From G965216255 sp965216255 (GTDB lineage: Bacteria > Bacteroidota > Rhodothermia > Rhodothermales > Bin80): a stretch of DNA of 64,000 bases. The number at the start of each line of letters is the position of its first letter. The first letter of the stretch is position 1. A program made the position numbers and the translations under genes. Of the stretch, positions 45,555-52,876 are shown in pieces. Below the pieces are notes generated by a model. The model made no database searches. It was not told where the DNA came from and worked only from the letters and a program-made list of their open reading frames with translations. Location: the NCBI GenBank assembly GCA_965216255.1, contig OZ244148.1:2046001-2110000 (forward strand), written 5' to 3'.

Positions 45555-46387
45555 CAGGCATTGAGGGCGACAGCGACTTGGTCGGTGGGTAGTTGAAACT
45601 TGGGATTCCTTCTCAGGAACATTAGCGGGTTATCAAACACGATTTTCTTGATAAAGGCCTCTTTGTGTCCCCGCCGCCGCATTTCCATAATGAAACGTGG
45701 CACGGCCAGTGGGGCGCTGCGTCCCCAGTCGCACGCCGAGGCGGCATAAATGCGTTCGTCGCCGTACATCTCAATAATATCAATAGCCCGCGCATGCGAG
45801 CACTTGGTGGTGGGGTACAACGTGATGCCGGCCCAAAAACCCTCGGAGACGACCATGTCGACGGTGTGCTCCTCAACGTGATCTACGATAACGCGCTCAC
45901 GCTGGATGCGTCCGTCAGCGACCAGGGTATCGACGATTACGCGCGTGCCCTTGTACTTGTCCTCCAGGTGGGGTGTATGAATCAAGATCATCTGGTCGTG
46001 CTCAACGGCCAGGTCAATGTGATCCCGAAACGTGGCCAGCTCGTTGCGCGTGACGCGATTCAGGCCTATTTCACCGATGCCCAGCACGTTCGGACGATCC
46101 AACAACGGCGGTATCAGCGGGAGCACTCGTCGAGCCATCTCCCGATCCTCGCCTTCTTTCGGATTAAGGCACAGCCACGTGTAATGCTGGATTCCAAAGC
46201 GGGCAGCTCTTTGGGGCTCAAACGAGGTCAGCACGTGGAAATAATCGGCAAATGCCTCGGCTGAACTACGGTCGAAACCCGCCCAGAACGCCGGTTCCGT
46301 GACAACCCTGCACCCGGCAAGAGCCATTTGCTCATAGTCGTCCGTCGTCCGCGACACCATGTGGGCATGCATATCGATGTACTGCAT
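45554..46387 (-). CDS. eboB: TatD-like metal-dependent hydrolase, EboB type
   Basis: 277 residues of the TatD/amidohydrolase fold. It has YIDMHAHMVSRTTDDYEQMA with the HxH metal pair, NVLGIGEIGLNRVTRNELAT with the conserved Glu, ILIHTPHLEDKYKGTR and RVIVDHVEEHTVDMV with later His ligands, and SACDWGRSAPLAVP with the final Asp. EboB members are TatD-family proteins in other ebo clusters. It starts two bases after the upstream small-gene stop and overlaps eboE, so the operon is tightly coupled. Substrate unknown. Confidence 0.85.
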   Translation of the reverse strand: MQYIDMHAHMVSRTTDDYEQMALAGCRVVTEPAFWAGFDRSSAEAFADYFHVLTSFEPQRAARFGIQHYTWLCLNPKEGEDREMARRVLPLIPPLLDRPNVLGIGEIGLNRVTRNELATFRDHIDLAVEHDQMILIHTPHLEDKYKGTRVIVDTLVADGRIQRERVIVDHVEEHTVDMVVSEGFWAGITLYPTTKCSHARAIDIIEMYGDERIYAASACDWGRSAPLAVPRFIMEMRRRGHKEAFIKKIVFDNPLMFLRRNPKFQLPTDQVAVALNA

Positions 46388-46389
46388 CG

Positions 46390-46725
46390 CTAGCGGATGG
46401 TCTGAGTCGGTGAATTGTTTCGACGGGAAACGACTTGAGGAGCCCCCCAGGCACTTTGCTGATCGCGTTCCTCCAATAGTCGTACGTCTTTGTCACTCAG
46501 AATCATCTGCACACGCTCGGTGCGCCCAGGCTTATCGGACGTCAACGCGGCTACAGCCTTCTTGAGGGCCATGTAGCGGAAATCGTCTGCGGCATTTCGA
46601 TCACCGGCGCGGTTCAGGCGGTCCAAATACGCGGCAATTTCCAAAATGTGCACGCGTTGCTCGATAAAGAATTCGTCGATGAGTGCCTGCTGGCTCATCG
46701 GGCAAGTGTCGCGATAGTGGTCCAT
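46390..46725 (-). CDS. Small protein of unknown function opening the ebo-type operon
   Basis: 111 residues, or about 102 from the second ATG (MSQQALIDEFF). It looks genuinely coding: IDEFFIEQRVHILEIAAYLD, then RNAADDFRYMALKKAVAALT and a charged tail, mostly helical and without membrane segments. By position it takes the place of eboA, but I do not recognise it as EboA, which I recall as longer. The stop lies two bases before eboB, so it is cotranslated with the operon. A regulator or assembly factor would fit, but nothing in the sequence proves it. Confidence 0.68.
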   Translation of the reverse strand: MDHYRDTCPMSQQALIDEFFIEQRVHILEIAAYLDRLNRAGDRNAADDFRYMALKKAVAALTSDKPGRTERVQMILSDKDVRLLEERDQQSAWGAPQVVSRRNNSPTQTIR

Positions 46726-47159
46726 GCAAGTGCCGACTTTGTGAAATTAACAGGCCAACGGCAAATATACTGAAATGTGGAACGGACCACCTACCGGTAC
46801 TGGCCTGTTTTCGACATGCCATGCACACAGCTCTGATACGAAGGTGCCCTCACGGTGCGCATTGCGTGATCACTTGATCCCGGGTAAGCCGGTACCGCAA
46901 ACGCCAGGAAGTGACCCGGTTGGGTTAACCCCGGCGAGACGAAGCCTGGCACATCCTTTCCAAGGGCCGCGGGTTCTATAGTGCAAAACAACGGGGATCG
47001 GGAAAACGGAGCCATATACCTTGCCATGCTGATCAGAAATGCCCAGCAGACAAGCGGCCCGCCTTGGACATCACCCCAACTGCATGGCGGAATACGTCCG
47101 GGATTACACGGCGTTCACCCAGCTACCAATGAAGAGCCTGACCTCGGGCAATTCCTCAT
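46726..47159. other. Gap upstream of the ebo-type operon
   Basis: About 430 bases with no recognisable gene. It must contain the promoter of the leftward ebo-type operon at its left side and the end of the cytochrome transcript at its right. No clear terminator, riboswitch or repeat is visible. Confidence 0.45.
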
Positions 47160-48143
47160 TCAAGGCCGTTGCACGACAAAAGCCTGCGATGCAAGCTCAA
47201 TGCCGGAATCATCCGACATGGACTCGTAGAATTCCACAAACCTATTCGTTTCGAAGGCTTCATAGGACCGCAGATTCTGGGCCCACCGATAGCCTATCGG
47301 CTGATACCAAAGTGAGGCCTGCCCAGCAAACGGGCCCTCGCGGCCACGTACGGGAATCCTGTAGTGCACCAGATCTTCACCGCCTTCAAAATCCATGTCA
47401 GCAGCCCCATTGCCGCGAACTGCTATGTCTTCCGACGCCGTCATTTTGTCAAAGCCATCCGGCAATAGCCTGTTGTCCTTGACATAGGAAACGGCACTAA
47501 ACAGGCCTGTCGTAACCCGGTCCTGTACATCTGCCATCACGGATTCGTAGATCTGCACCTGGTCCTCGCGTGTAATCTGCTCGTAATGGGGCTCGTACCG
47601 CTCAGCATCCTCGTCGTTGTCGTTGCCGCTTATGGCACCACTCGGTTCCAGGCGGCCGGACTCAAAGACGGGCACACCGCCGCTATCGCGAACCGAAAGA
47701 TGGATCCAGGTCCAGCGCGAAGGATACCCGGTCGGCAGTTTGTGCCCGGCGAGGTTTTCCACGCGTAGCGTAATCGCAAGCTCGCCATCGCTGTAATCGG
47801 CCCGCTGCACCGTGAGCCGTGCCGTACTCGCACGCAGATGATCTTCTGTGCGTCGCGCCGCCGCCTCCAGCTCTCCCGGCAGGGCCTCAACACCTAATGC
47901 GGCGCGGTAGCGATTCAACATGCGCAGCATGAAGAAATTGCCTCCCTGAAAAGCGTGGCGCGAGACATCTGGCCGAAGCGGCCCCAGCACAGAGGCAATG
48001 GCAGAACTATCCTCCACCACGGGCATGTGGCAGGACTGGCAATTGCGTTCTTCCCGGTAGTCACTGTGCTGCCACTCCAGGAACGGAACCTGTTCCGGGA
48101 GTTCTCCGACGACCTCACCCTCCGGCCCCAGCGCTTTGGTATA
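47160..48143 (-). pseudogene. 3' part of an interrupted pentahaem cytochrome gene
   Basis: C-terminal 327 codons of the cytochrome whose 5' part is at 52208-52858. It opens YTKALGPEGEVVGELPEQVP, followed by the fifth haem motif CQSCH, then a beta-rich region (GELAITLRVENLAGHKLPTG; RWTWIHLSVRDSGG) typical of the C-terminal domain of such extracytoplasmic multihaem proteins. Joined to the 5' part after CATCHTL it gives CATCHTL-YTKALGPEG without any frame change. A GTG at 48146 lets it be read as a separate frame, but it would lack a signal and four haem sites. Confidence 0.85.
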
Positions 48144-48387
48144 CACAGACGCACCTGCTCAATGGCCCGACCGCTTCCGCAGACGCCGGAACTACTCCGT
48201 ATCCGGCAACAGATCCGTCATCATCGCGCACTCGTTCGCCAATGGGCGCACGATAGTCCGACCGCACGTCGCGAACGCATGCGATCAATTTTCGCACTAC
48301 GGCAGTTGCGATCGGCAGAGCGCAAGCACGCCGGAGCGAACGGCTACCGCCCGCGGCCTGGCAGTCTGCAGTTAGACGTCACAGGTT

Positions 48388-48576
48388 CTATAGCTTGACG
48401 TCAATACCAGCCTGTTTCAGGATGGCGTTCGCGGTATGTCGCTTAGAGATGTGCGCCGGGACTGACACCGCAATCTTGCCGTTACTCCAAATGACGTGAC
48501 TGCCGCTTGGGTTGCGTTTAACTCCGAAGTCGTGATCTATCAGCAATTCGTGTACACGCCTTTCGTAACCAGCCAA
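48388..48576 (-). CDS. HicA-like toxin
   Basis: About 62 residues starting at a TTG. It reads AGYERRVHELLIDHDFGVKR, then PSGSHVIWSNGKIAVSVPAH and TANAILKQAGID. This is the HicA double-stranded-RNA-binding-like fold with the catalytic His in GSH (residue 27). HicA toxins cleave mRNA. It lies directly behind its antitoxin, in the same frame: the antitoxin TAG is followed by GCA and then this TTG. Stop-codon readthrough would therefore give a fusion. Antitoxin-first order is seen in some HicBA systems. Confidence 0.78.
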   Translation of the reverse strand: MAGYERRVHELLIDHDFGVKRNPSGSHVIWSNGKIAVSVPAHISKRHTANAILKQAGIDVKL

Positions 48577-48579
48577 TGC

Positions 48580-48897
48580 CTACGCTAACACCAATGATTC
48601 AATGTTCGGATGATCCGCCCACATTAATTCAAGAGATTGGCGTGATCGTTGTTTTGACATCGCTTCGTCCGAAGTCGTCTCTGTGCACCGTTCAAGCCGT
48701 ATCACAACTCGTGCCGTATCACCCTCTTTTAACTTGTGGTTGAAGACCAGTAGCTGCGGGACAACACGCTCCAACTCGGATCTCATTTTCGCTAATGACG
48801 TGGTTTCCAGAACTAGTCCACGGATGGAGCTGTCTCTTACTACCAGCGTTCCATCATCGTAAACGAAGAGCGTTGCGGTAAACTCGTGCCGTTTCAT
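48580..48897 (-). CDS. HicB/DUF1902-like antitoxin
   Basis: 105 residues. The segment RDSSIRGLVLETTSLAKMRS followed by ELERVVPQLLVFNH matches the DUF1902 (HicB-like) domain pattern: IxGLVLEAxTL, then ELxxVxPELL. A typical DNA-binding C-terminal helix-turn-helix is not evident. Expected to bind and neutralise the HicA-like toxin encoded immediately downstream and perhaps autoregulate. Both genes are inside the inserted block. Confidence 0.75.
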   Translation of the reverse strand: MKRHEFTATLFVYDDGTLVVRDSSIRGLVLETTSLAKMRSELERVVPQLLVFNHKLKEGDTARVVIRLERCTETTSDEAMSKQRSRQSLELMWADHPNIESLVLA

Positions 48898-49536
48898 GGG
48901 ATGGCGTCCGCGTTTGATTTTGTATCGATGCAGGTGTTACGGCTAAGTCGCAGCCATGATGATGGCTAGTCCCCCTGCCGTTTAGAGCTTGTTCATGTCT
49001 TTGCGCCGACGAATCGCTTTGCGACACGTCTTCTTGTATTCGGTACATGGCGCGCTACGAACACGTGACTGAACGTAGTATGTCCCGCATATTCATTATA
49101 CGGTTCAATCGCGCAAGGTTCAAATATCGCCTCAAAATCGGCTATTACGGCCAATCTTCACAATTCGTACATTCTCATCGAATTCATGTGCGGCAGTGCT
49201 CGACCCGTCGGGTCACCTGTCGAATACCATAGCTGATTCAAGCGCAGACTGATCATCTGCGTCGGCGAATAGGCAGGCGTCTCCTTCTCGCGTTCGTCCG
49301 AACGCAGAGTATTGTTGCACGATGAATACATGGCCCGGCACCCGTCCGGGCTGCGTTCTTTCGGCAACCGCAACCAACGTGCGCCGTGATAAGGCGCTTT
49401 TCCCTAGTGGGTGCGAATCCCAAACGAAACAACATCTGTCTCTCCGGAGAATACGGTCACGCCCCCGCGATTAGACGACGATGCGGCGTTATACGTGTTG
49501 CAATCACACATGATTGCGCGCTGGAAAAGCGAATGC
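48898..49536. other. Island segment with small unrecognised frames and a hairpin
   Basis: No confident gene. On the minus strand 49094-48985 a short frame gives CGTYYVQSRVRSAPCTEYKK then TCRKAIRRRKDMNKL before a stop, which looks like the basic C terminus of a lost protein. Another minus frame at 49158-49373 ends LRLNQLWYSTGDPTGRALPH and has natural composition but no known family. A GCCAT-GATG-ATGGC stem lies near 48955-48968. The stretch is visibly more AT-rich than the chromosome around it. Confidence 0.35.
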
Positions 49537-49710
49537 TTAAACATCGGTCGTTGCGCCGTTGACGACCGCCCACACACGACGACAGCCAAAGCCGATGTCG
49601 TTGCTGCCGTATTCCAGGGCGTCCTGCCGGATGAGGCGGACAATGTCGATATCGAATTGTCTGGTGATGAAGAGCATTTCCTCCTGCACCCGAGCCGTTG
49701 GGACACCGCC

Positions 49711-51107
49711 AATTAAAGTCCGAAGTGCAACAACTGTAGACAAGGTAGTATGCCCCTGAGTAGAGACAGAAGATAGCACAGGCAACGCGGAAAACGAGCT
49801 TCTTCGGAGGGAGGGCGGAGCCCGACCGGAGAAGAAGCTGCTTGCTGGCCGAAGAAATTCGCGCTCCTTGACCTTTGAGGCAGCCAATGCCGACGGGCGA
49901 GCATGGCTCTTCCCCTGCGTGTAGGCACGCATGATGTCACCCGAACATGGTACAATGGTCTATGGGTCTTTCTGGCGACGACCCGACTCAGACCATGGAC
50001 GCGGAGGCTGCCACGCCCTCTAGTGCAGGAAGGAAAACCTCCGCCGGCGTGCGGTAGGCCAAGCATCGGCGCGGACGGTTGTTCAATTGCGCTTGCACCC
50101 GCCTCACCGCTGCCGGTTCAACCGTGTGAAAGTCGGTTGCCTTCGGGAAGTACTCTCGCACCAGGCCGTTGGTGTGCTCGTTCAGACCACGCTCCCAGGA
50201 GTGGTATGGCCTCGCAAAGTAAAACGATGCGGAAAGCGCGCTGGCGATCTGGCGATGATGAGCGAACTCCTTGCCATTGTCCGCCGTGATAGTAAGTACC
50301 CGGTCCTTTACCGGACTGAGACAACCTATGATCGCATGGCGGACCCCGATCGCAGCCTTTGACGCAACGTGCTCAAGAAACGTGAATTTCGAGGCGCGAT
50401 CGACCATGGATACCAGTGCTCCCTGTTGTTTCGCCCCGATGATCGTATCAACCTCCCAGTCGCCTATCCGCGTCTTCTGCTCTACAATGGGATCACGTTC
50501 GCTGATGTCTACACGGTGCGGTATCAGGCCGCGCCCAGCACCGCTCTTGTTACGCCTGTTGTACCGCTTACCACGGCGACGCAGCAGCTTGTACAACGAT
50601 CCGCCAGCCGCTCGGTCCGCCCAGCTATGCCTGTAAATCCATGTGGTGCTTACCGAAACGACACCATCACGACGAAGTCGACCCGAGACCTGCTCTGGAC
50701 TCCAGTGCAGGGCGAGCTTCTCACGCACAAGAGACCACATCGCTTCAGTCATCTTCCGTGGACGCAACGATGCCTTCCTCCGCCGCCCGCTGGCCAAGCG
50801 GGTAGCCTGTTGATACCGGTAGCCCCTACCTCCGCTGTTGCGATGCAACTCCCGGCTGATCGTCGATGGCGAGCGACCCAACTGTCGCGCAATCTCGCGC
50901 AGCGAATCAGCTCGCTTCCTCAATGCGTGAATCTGGCACCTTTCCTCATAGGAAAGATGATGATAGCCCGTCGCCATTTGATACCCTCCGATGATGTCTT
51001 AACGGAGCGTACCGACATCATCTCGCTCACATGTAATCAGCGTGATGAATACGCGCTTGCTAGCGCGCTGTCATCCAAATCAAGTGTTGCACTTCGTTGT
51101 TAAATGG
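49711..51107. mobile_element. Complete IS30-family insertion sequence
   Basis: About 1.4 kb with imperfect terminal inverted repeats sharing CGAAGTGCAACA: the left end is AATTAAAGTCCGAAGTGC, and the right end read inward on the other strand is CCATTTAACAACGAAGTGC. Flanking GCC at 49708-49710 and 51108-51110 is a candidate 3-bp target duplication, in the usual size range for IS30. It encodes one transposase on the minus strand and lies within the larger inserted block. Confidence 0.82.
49988..50977 (-). CDS. IS30-family transposase
   Basis: 329 residues, full length. The N-terminal helix-turn-helix is LSYEERCQIHALRKRADS with REIARQLGRSPSTISRELHR. The DDE residues are visible as Asp 177 (GDWEVDTIIG), Asp 233 (ITADNGKEFAHH) and Glu 267 (GLNEHTNGLVREYFPK). 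A GGAGGG ribosome site lies six bases before the ATG. With intact ends the element may still be active. Catalyses cut-and-circularise transposition of IS30 elements. Confidence 0.95.
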   Translation of the reverse strand: MATGYHHLSYEERCQIHALRKRADSLREIARQLGRSPSTISRELHRNSGGRGYRYQQATRLASGRRRKASLRPRKMTEAMWSLVREKLALHWSPEQVSGRLRRDGVVSVSTTWIYRHSWADRAAGGSLYKLLRRRGKRYNRRNKSGAGRGLIPHRVDISERDPIVEQKTRIGDWEVDTIIGAKQQGALVSMVDRASKFTFLEHVASKAAIGVRHAIIGCLSPVKDRVLTITADNGKEFAHHRQIASALSASFYFARPYHSWERGLNEHTNGLVREYFPKATDFHTVEPAAVRRVQAQLNNRPRRCLAYRTPAEVFLPALEGVAASASMV

Positions 51108-51204
51108 GCCCACTACGCATAAGGCGGCCATTCGCTTTAATACCGTCACCGTCTCAACCGAATAGCACGTCGACCACGTTGTCAGATAAGAGCGGGCCGA
51201 AACT

Positions 51205-51243
51205 AACCGACCGTCAGACCGACCGTCCGTCAGACCGACCGAA
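51205..51243 (+). repeat. Short tandem repeat upstream of the lipoprotein gene
   Basis: Overlapping copies of GACCGACCGTCA-type units (ACCGACCGTCAGACCGACCG, then TCCGTCAGACCGACCGA), ending about 12 bases before the lipoprotein ATG. Length change by slippage could alter promoter or leader spacing. Confidence 0.5.
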
Positions 51244-51254
51244 CTCACATTCGT

Positions 51255-51749
51255 ATGAAACGCTGCATTCTCATTGCCGCCCTGTTCGCATCCTTAATGG
51301 CATGCAACAACACGCCAGACCGCCATTTCGCCTTGCAGCCCACCTTGACGGAATTCGGTCACGTAGACGTCTTCGTTGATCACGATCTGCCTGACGATCA
51401 CGTCATTACCGTAGATGTGTTTCGCGAATACGTCGTCGTCTTAGACGACACGCTGACGCTGCGGCACTATTACCACGAAGTGTCGTTCCCGGCGCACGAA
51501 TGGCGATCGGGCAAGAGATTGTATCTGTCCGATTACGACTTTGTGCACGGTTCAGACGGTTCAGACGGCGTATCGGACTTTCGGTACTATTTAGCGGGAA
51601 TCAGCGACGACATTCAGATCAATGCTTCACGGAGAGAAACCGGGTTCGTCGAAGACGTCGCATCGCTCGCGTACATGTATGCGGGCGCGGACACGGTTGT
51701 GTATCGTCCTCTTGACGCAGACCTCAAAGACAGCCTACTGGATTACTGA
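51255..51749 (+). CDS. Predicted lipoprotein of unknown function
   Basis: 164 residues. MKRCILIAALFASLMAC is a clear lipoprotein signal with the acylated Cys at 17. The mature part is acidic and rich in Asp, Tyr and Val (VDVFVDHDLPDDHVITVDVF; SGKRLYLSDYDFVHGSDGSD). I recognise no family. Its stop is followed by one base and then the TnpB-like ATG, so the two are translationally coupled, an unusual pairing. Inside the inserted block; expression may depend on the repeat-rich leader. Confidence 0.65.
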   Translation: MKRCILIAALFASLMACNNTPDRHFALQPTLTEFGHVDVFVDHDLPDDHVITVDVFREYVVVLDDTLTLRHYYHEVSFPAHEWRSGKRLYLSDYDFVHGSDGSDGVSDFRYYLAGISDDIQINASRRETGFVEDVASLAYMYAGADTVVYRPLDADLKDSLLDY

Positions 51750-51750
51750 A

Positions 51751-52290
51751 ATGACCGTGGCGGCCGCCCGGACGTGCGCCCGCCACGGGTGCGAAGTGGA
51801 TCTTGCAGGGGAGGACGTGTGTCCAGTAATCTACGTCAATGCCAAGTATTGCAGCACCGAGTGTCTTGACGCCAGCATTATTAGGCGCAAGCAGACGTTT
51901 CTTCTCGACCCAACCGGCGAACAGGACCGATACTTCCGGCACATGGCCGGTGGCGCCCGCCACGTCTACAATTTTACGGTATTGAAATTAGCATGCCTGG
52001 ACCATGATCAGTACAAAGTCGATCGCAAGGAAGGCAAGAAACCGAAGGACTGCAAGGGAAGCAGGATAAGCAAGTTCAAGTTTGGCACAGACTATTGGAC
52101 ACCGCACAAACGCGCTACCCCGTGGCTCAACGACCTGCCCGGCCACATGCTAAGGGCCGCCGTATTTCATTGTTTTGCTGCCCGCTCTAACGCATATCGT
52201 CGGTTGGAAGGGTGTGGCAGGTTGCGCACAGCTCGGAACTCTGGATGTGACCCGACTCTGCCTGTCGGAACCCGGAGGCCGAATGCATGA
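51751..52290 (+). pseudogene. Truncated TnpB (OrfB/IS605)-like protein with a Cys-rich N-terminal extension
   Basis: Residues 45-152 match the N-terminal helix-turn-helix domain of TnpB-type proteins: RRKQTFLLDPTGEQDRYFRH, MAGGARHVYNFTVLKL and PWLNDLPGHMLRAAVFHCFA. TnpB proteins are RNA-guided nucleases of IS605/IS607 elements. The RuvC core and C-terminal zinc ribbon are missing because the gene ends at the right edge of the island; beyond 52207 the frame reads antisense cytochrome sequence. Before the domain is an extension with Cys 9, 14, 24, 34 and 38 (CARHGC, KYCSTEC), which looks like a small zinc-binding module not usual in TnpB. The ATG is fixed by coupling to the lipoprotein gene. 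Confidence 0.62.
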
Positions 52291-52858
52291 CGGTACGGCG
52301 CCCGGCATCCACGTCGTAAGGACCGAACACCCGGCGTTCACCCAAAGGCGTTTCTGTATCTATGACGAAGCCGGCATTGAAGCTCTACCGCGTACCCAGC
52401 CTTTCGTCCGTGATCTGGTGGCACGTGGTGCACGAAACCCCGTCGGCTGCCAGCAGGTCAGCCGACGCCACCCTCTTGCCAACGGGCAGGTGGGCAAAGA
52501 CCTGGCCCGGCCTGCCTGCCGCGCGGGCCTCGAAGCGGGCCATGGGCATGTGGCAGGCGGCACACTCGTCTTCAATATGCTCGCGGCCATCTGGGCGATC
52601 CATTATTTCTCGCCGAACGGCAGCCTGCCAGTAGGGATCACGCGCCGAATTGGCCATCATGGATGCACGCCAGGCCGTCCCGATGGATATGTCTTCGCCT
52701 GAGGGCGTCGTTAGGCCATTATGGCAGCTCTGGCACACCTTGCCGACCCTGAAGAATACTGCTTCATCTCCCCGGCCTGCAGACTCAAAAAGCACCGGGT
52801 GGGCCATTGCTACGCCGAAAAGCACGGCTACCACCACTATGGACAGTCTTGCAACCAT
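52208..52858 (-). pseudogene. 5' part of the interrupted pentahaem cytochrome gene, with an in-frame TAG
   Basis: Starts MVARLSIVVVAVLFGVAMAH, a signal peptide. Haem motifs are CQSCH (42-46), CAACH (99-103) and CTTCH (143-147). A TAG at 52385-52387 replaces codon 158, after which the same frame continues SFNAGFVIDTETPLGERRVF, FGPYDVDAGRRTVMHSAS and the fourth motif CATCH, up to the island. With the 3' part the protein would be about 544 residues with five c-type haems, exported and probably an electron carrier. The gene follows the cytochrome-barrel gene by 18 bases. The two lesions (TAG and insertion) make the locus non-functional unless rescued. Confidence 0.87.
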
Positions 52859-52876
52859 GGGAACTCAGTTTCAAGT

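Larger units (their letters stand above)
49537..51248 (-). pseudogene. Small open frame interrupted by the IS30 element
   Basis: Two pieces, 51248-51108 and 49707-49537, join in frame once the IS30 and one copy of a GCC target repeat are removed. Across the junction the frame reads MAALCVVGGVPTARVQEEML then FITRQFDIDIVRLIRQDALE and ends GATTDV. The total is about 103 codons from a GTG, or about 65 from an internal ATG. The product is unrecognised. The GTG start nearly abuts the divergent lipoprotein start at 51255, so the true N terminus is uncertain. Confidence 0.42.
48144..52207. mobile_element. 4,064-bp insertion splitting the pentahaem cytochrome gene
   Basis: Bounds are set by the cytochrome reading frame: deleting this block joins CTT (Leu) to TAT (Tyr) and restores the protein. 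The cargo is a HicBA-like pair, small unknown frames, a complete IS30, a lipoprotein gene and a TnpB-like gene truncated exactly at the right edge. Local base composition looks less GC-rich than the flanks, notably 48900-49300. No convincing terminal inverted repeat or target duplication is visible, so the element type is unresolved: a composite or integron-like island, an IS605-type insertion with end loss, or a rearrangement. Confidence 0.72.

Noticed and set aside
46740..47100. Possible tRNA or small RNA in the gap before the ebo-type operon
   Set aside because: No cloverleaf arms can be paired and no conserved T-arm is present.
51205..51243. Short repeats before the lipoprotein as a CRISPR or operator array
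   Set aside because: Units are contiguous and overlapping without spacers; best described as a tandem repeat.
48144..52207. The 4-kb island as a simple IS605-type insertion carrying tnpB
   Set aside because: The TnpB-like gene is truncated at the island edge and faces outward, so the junction cannot be a normal IS605 end; the element type is left open.
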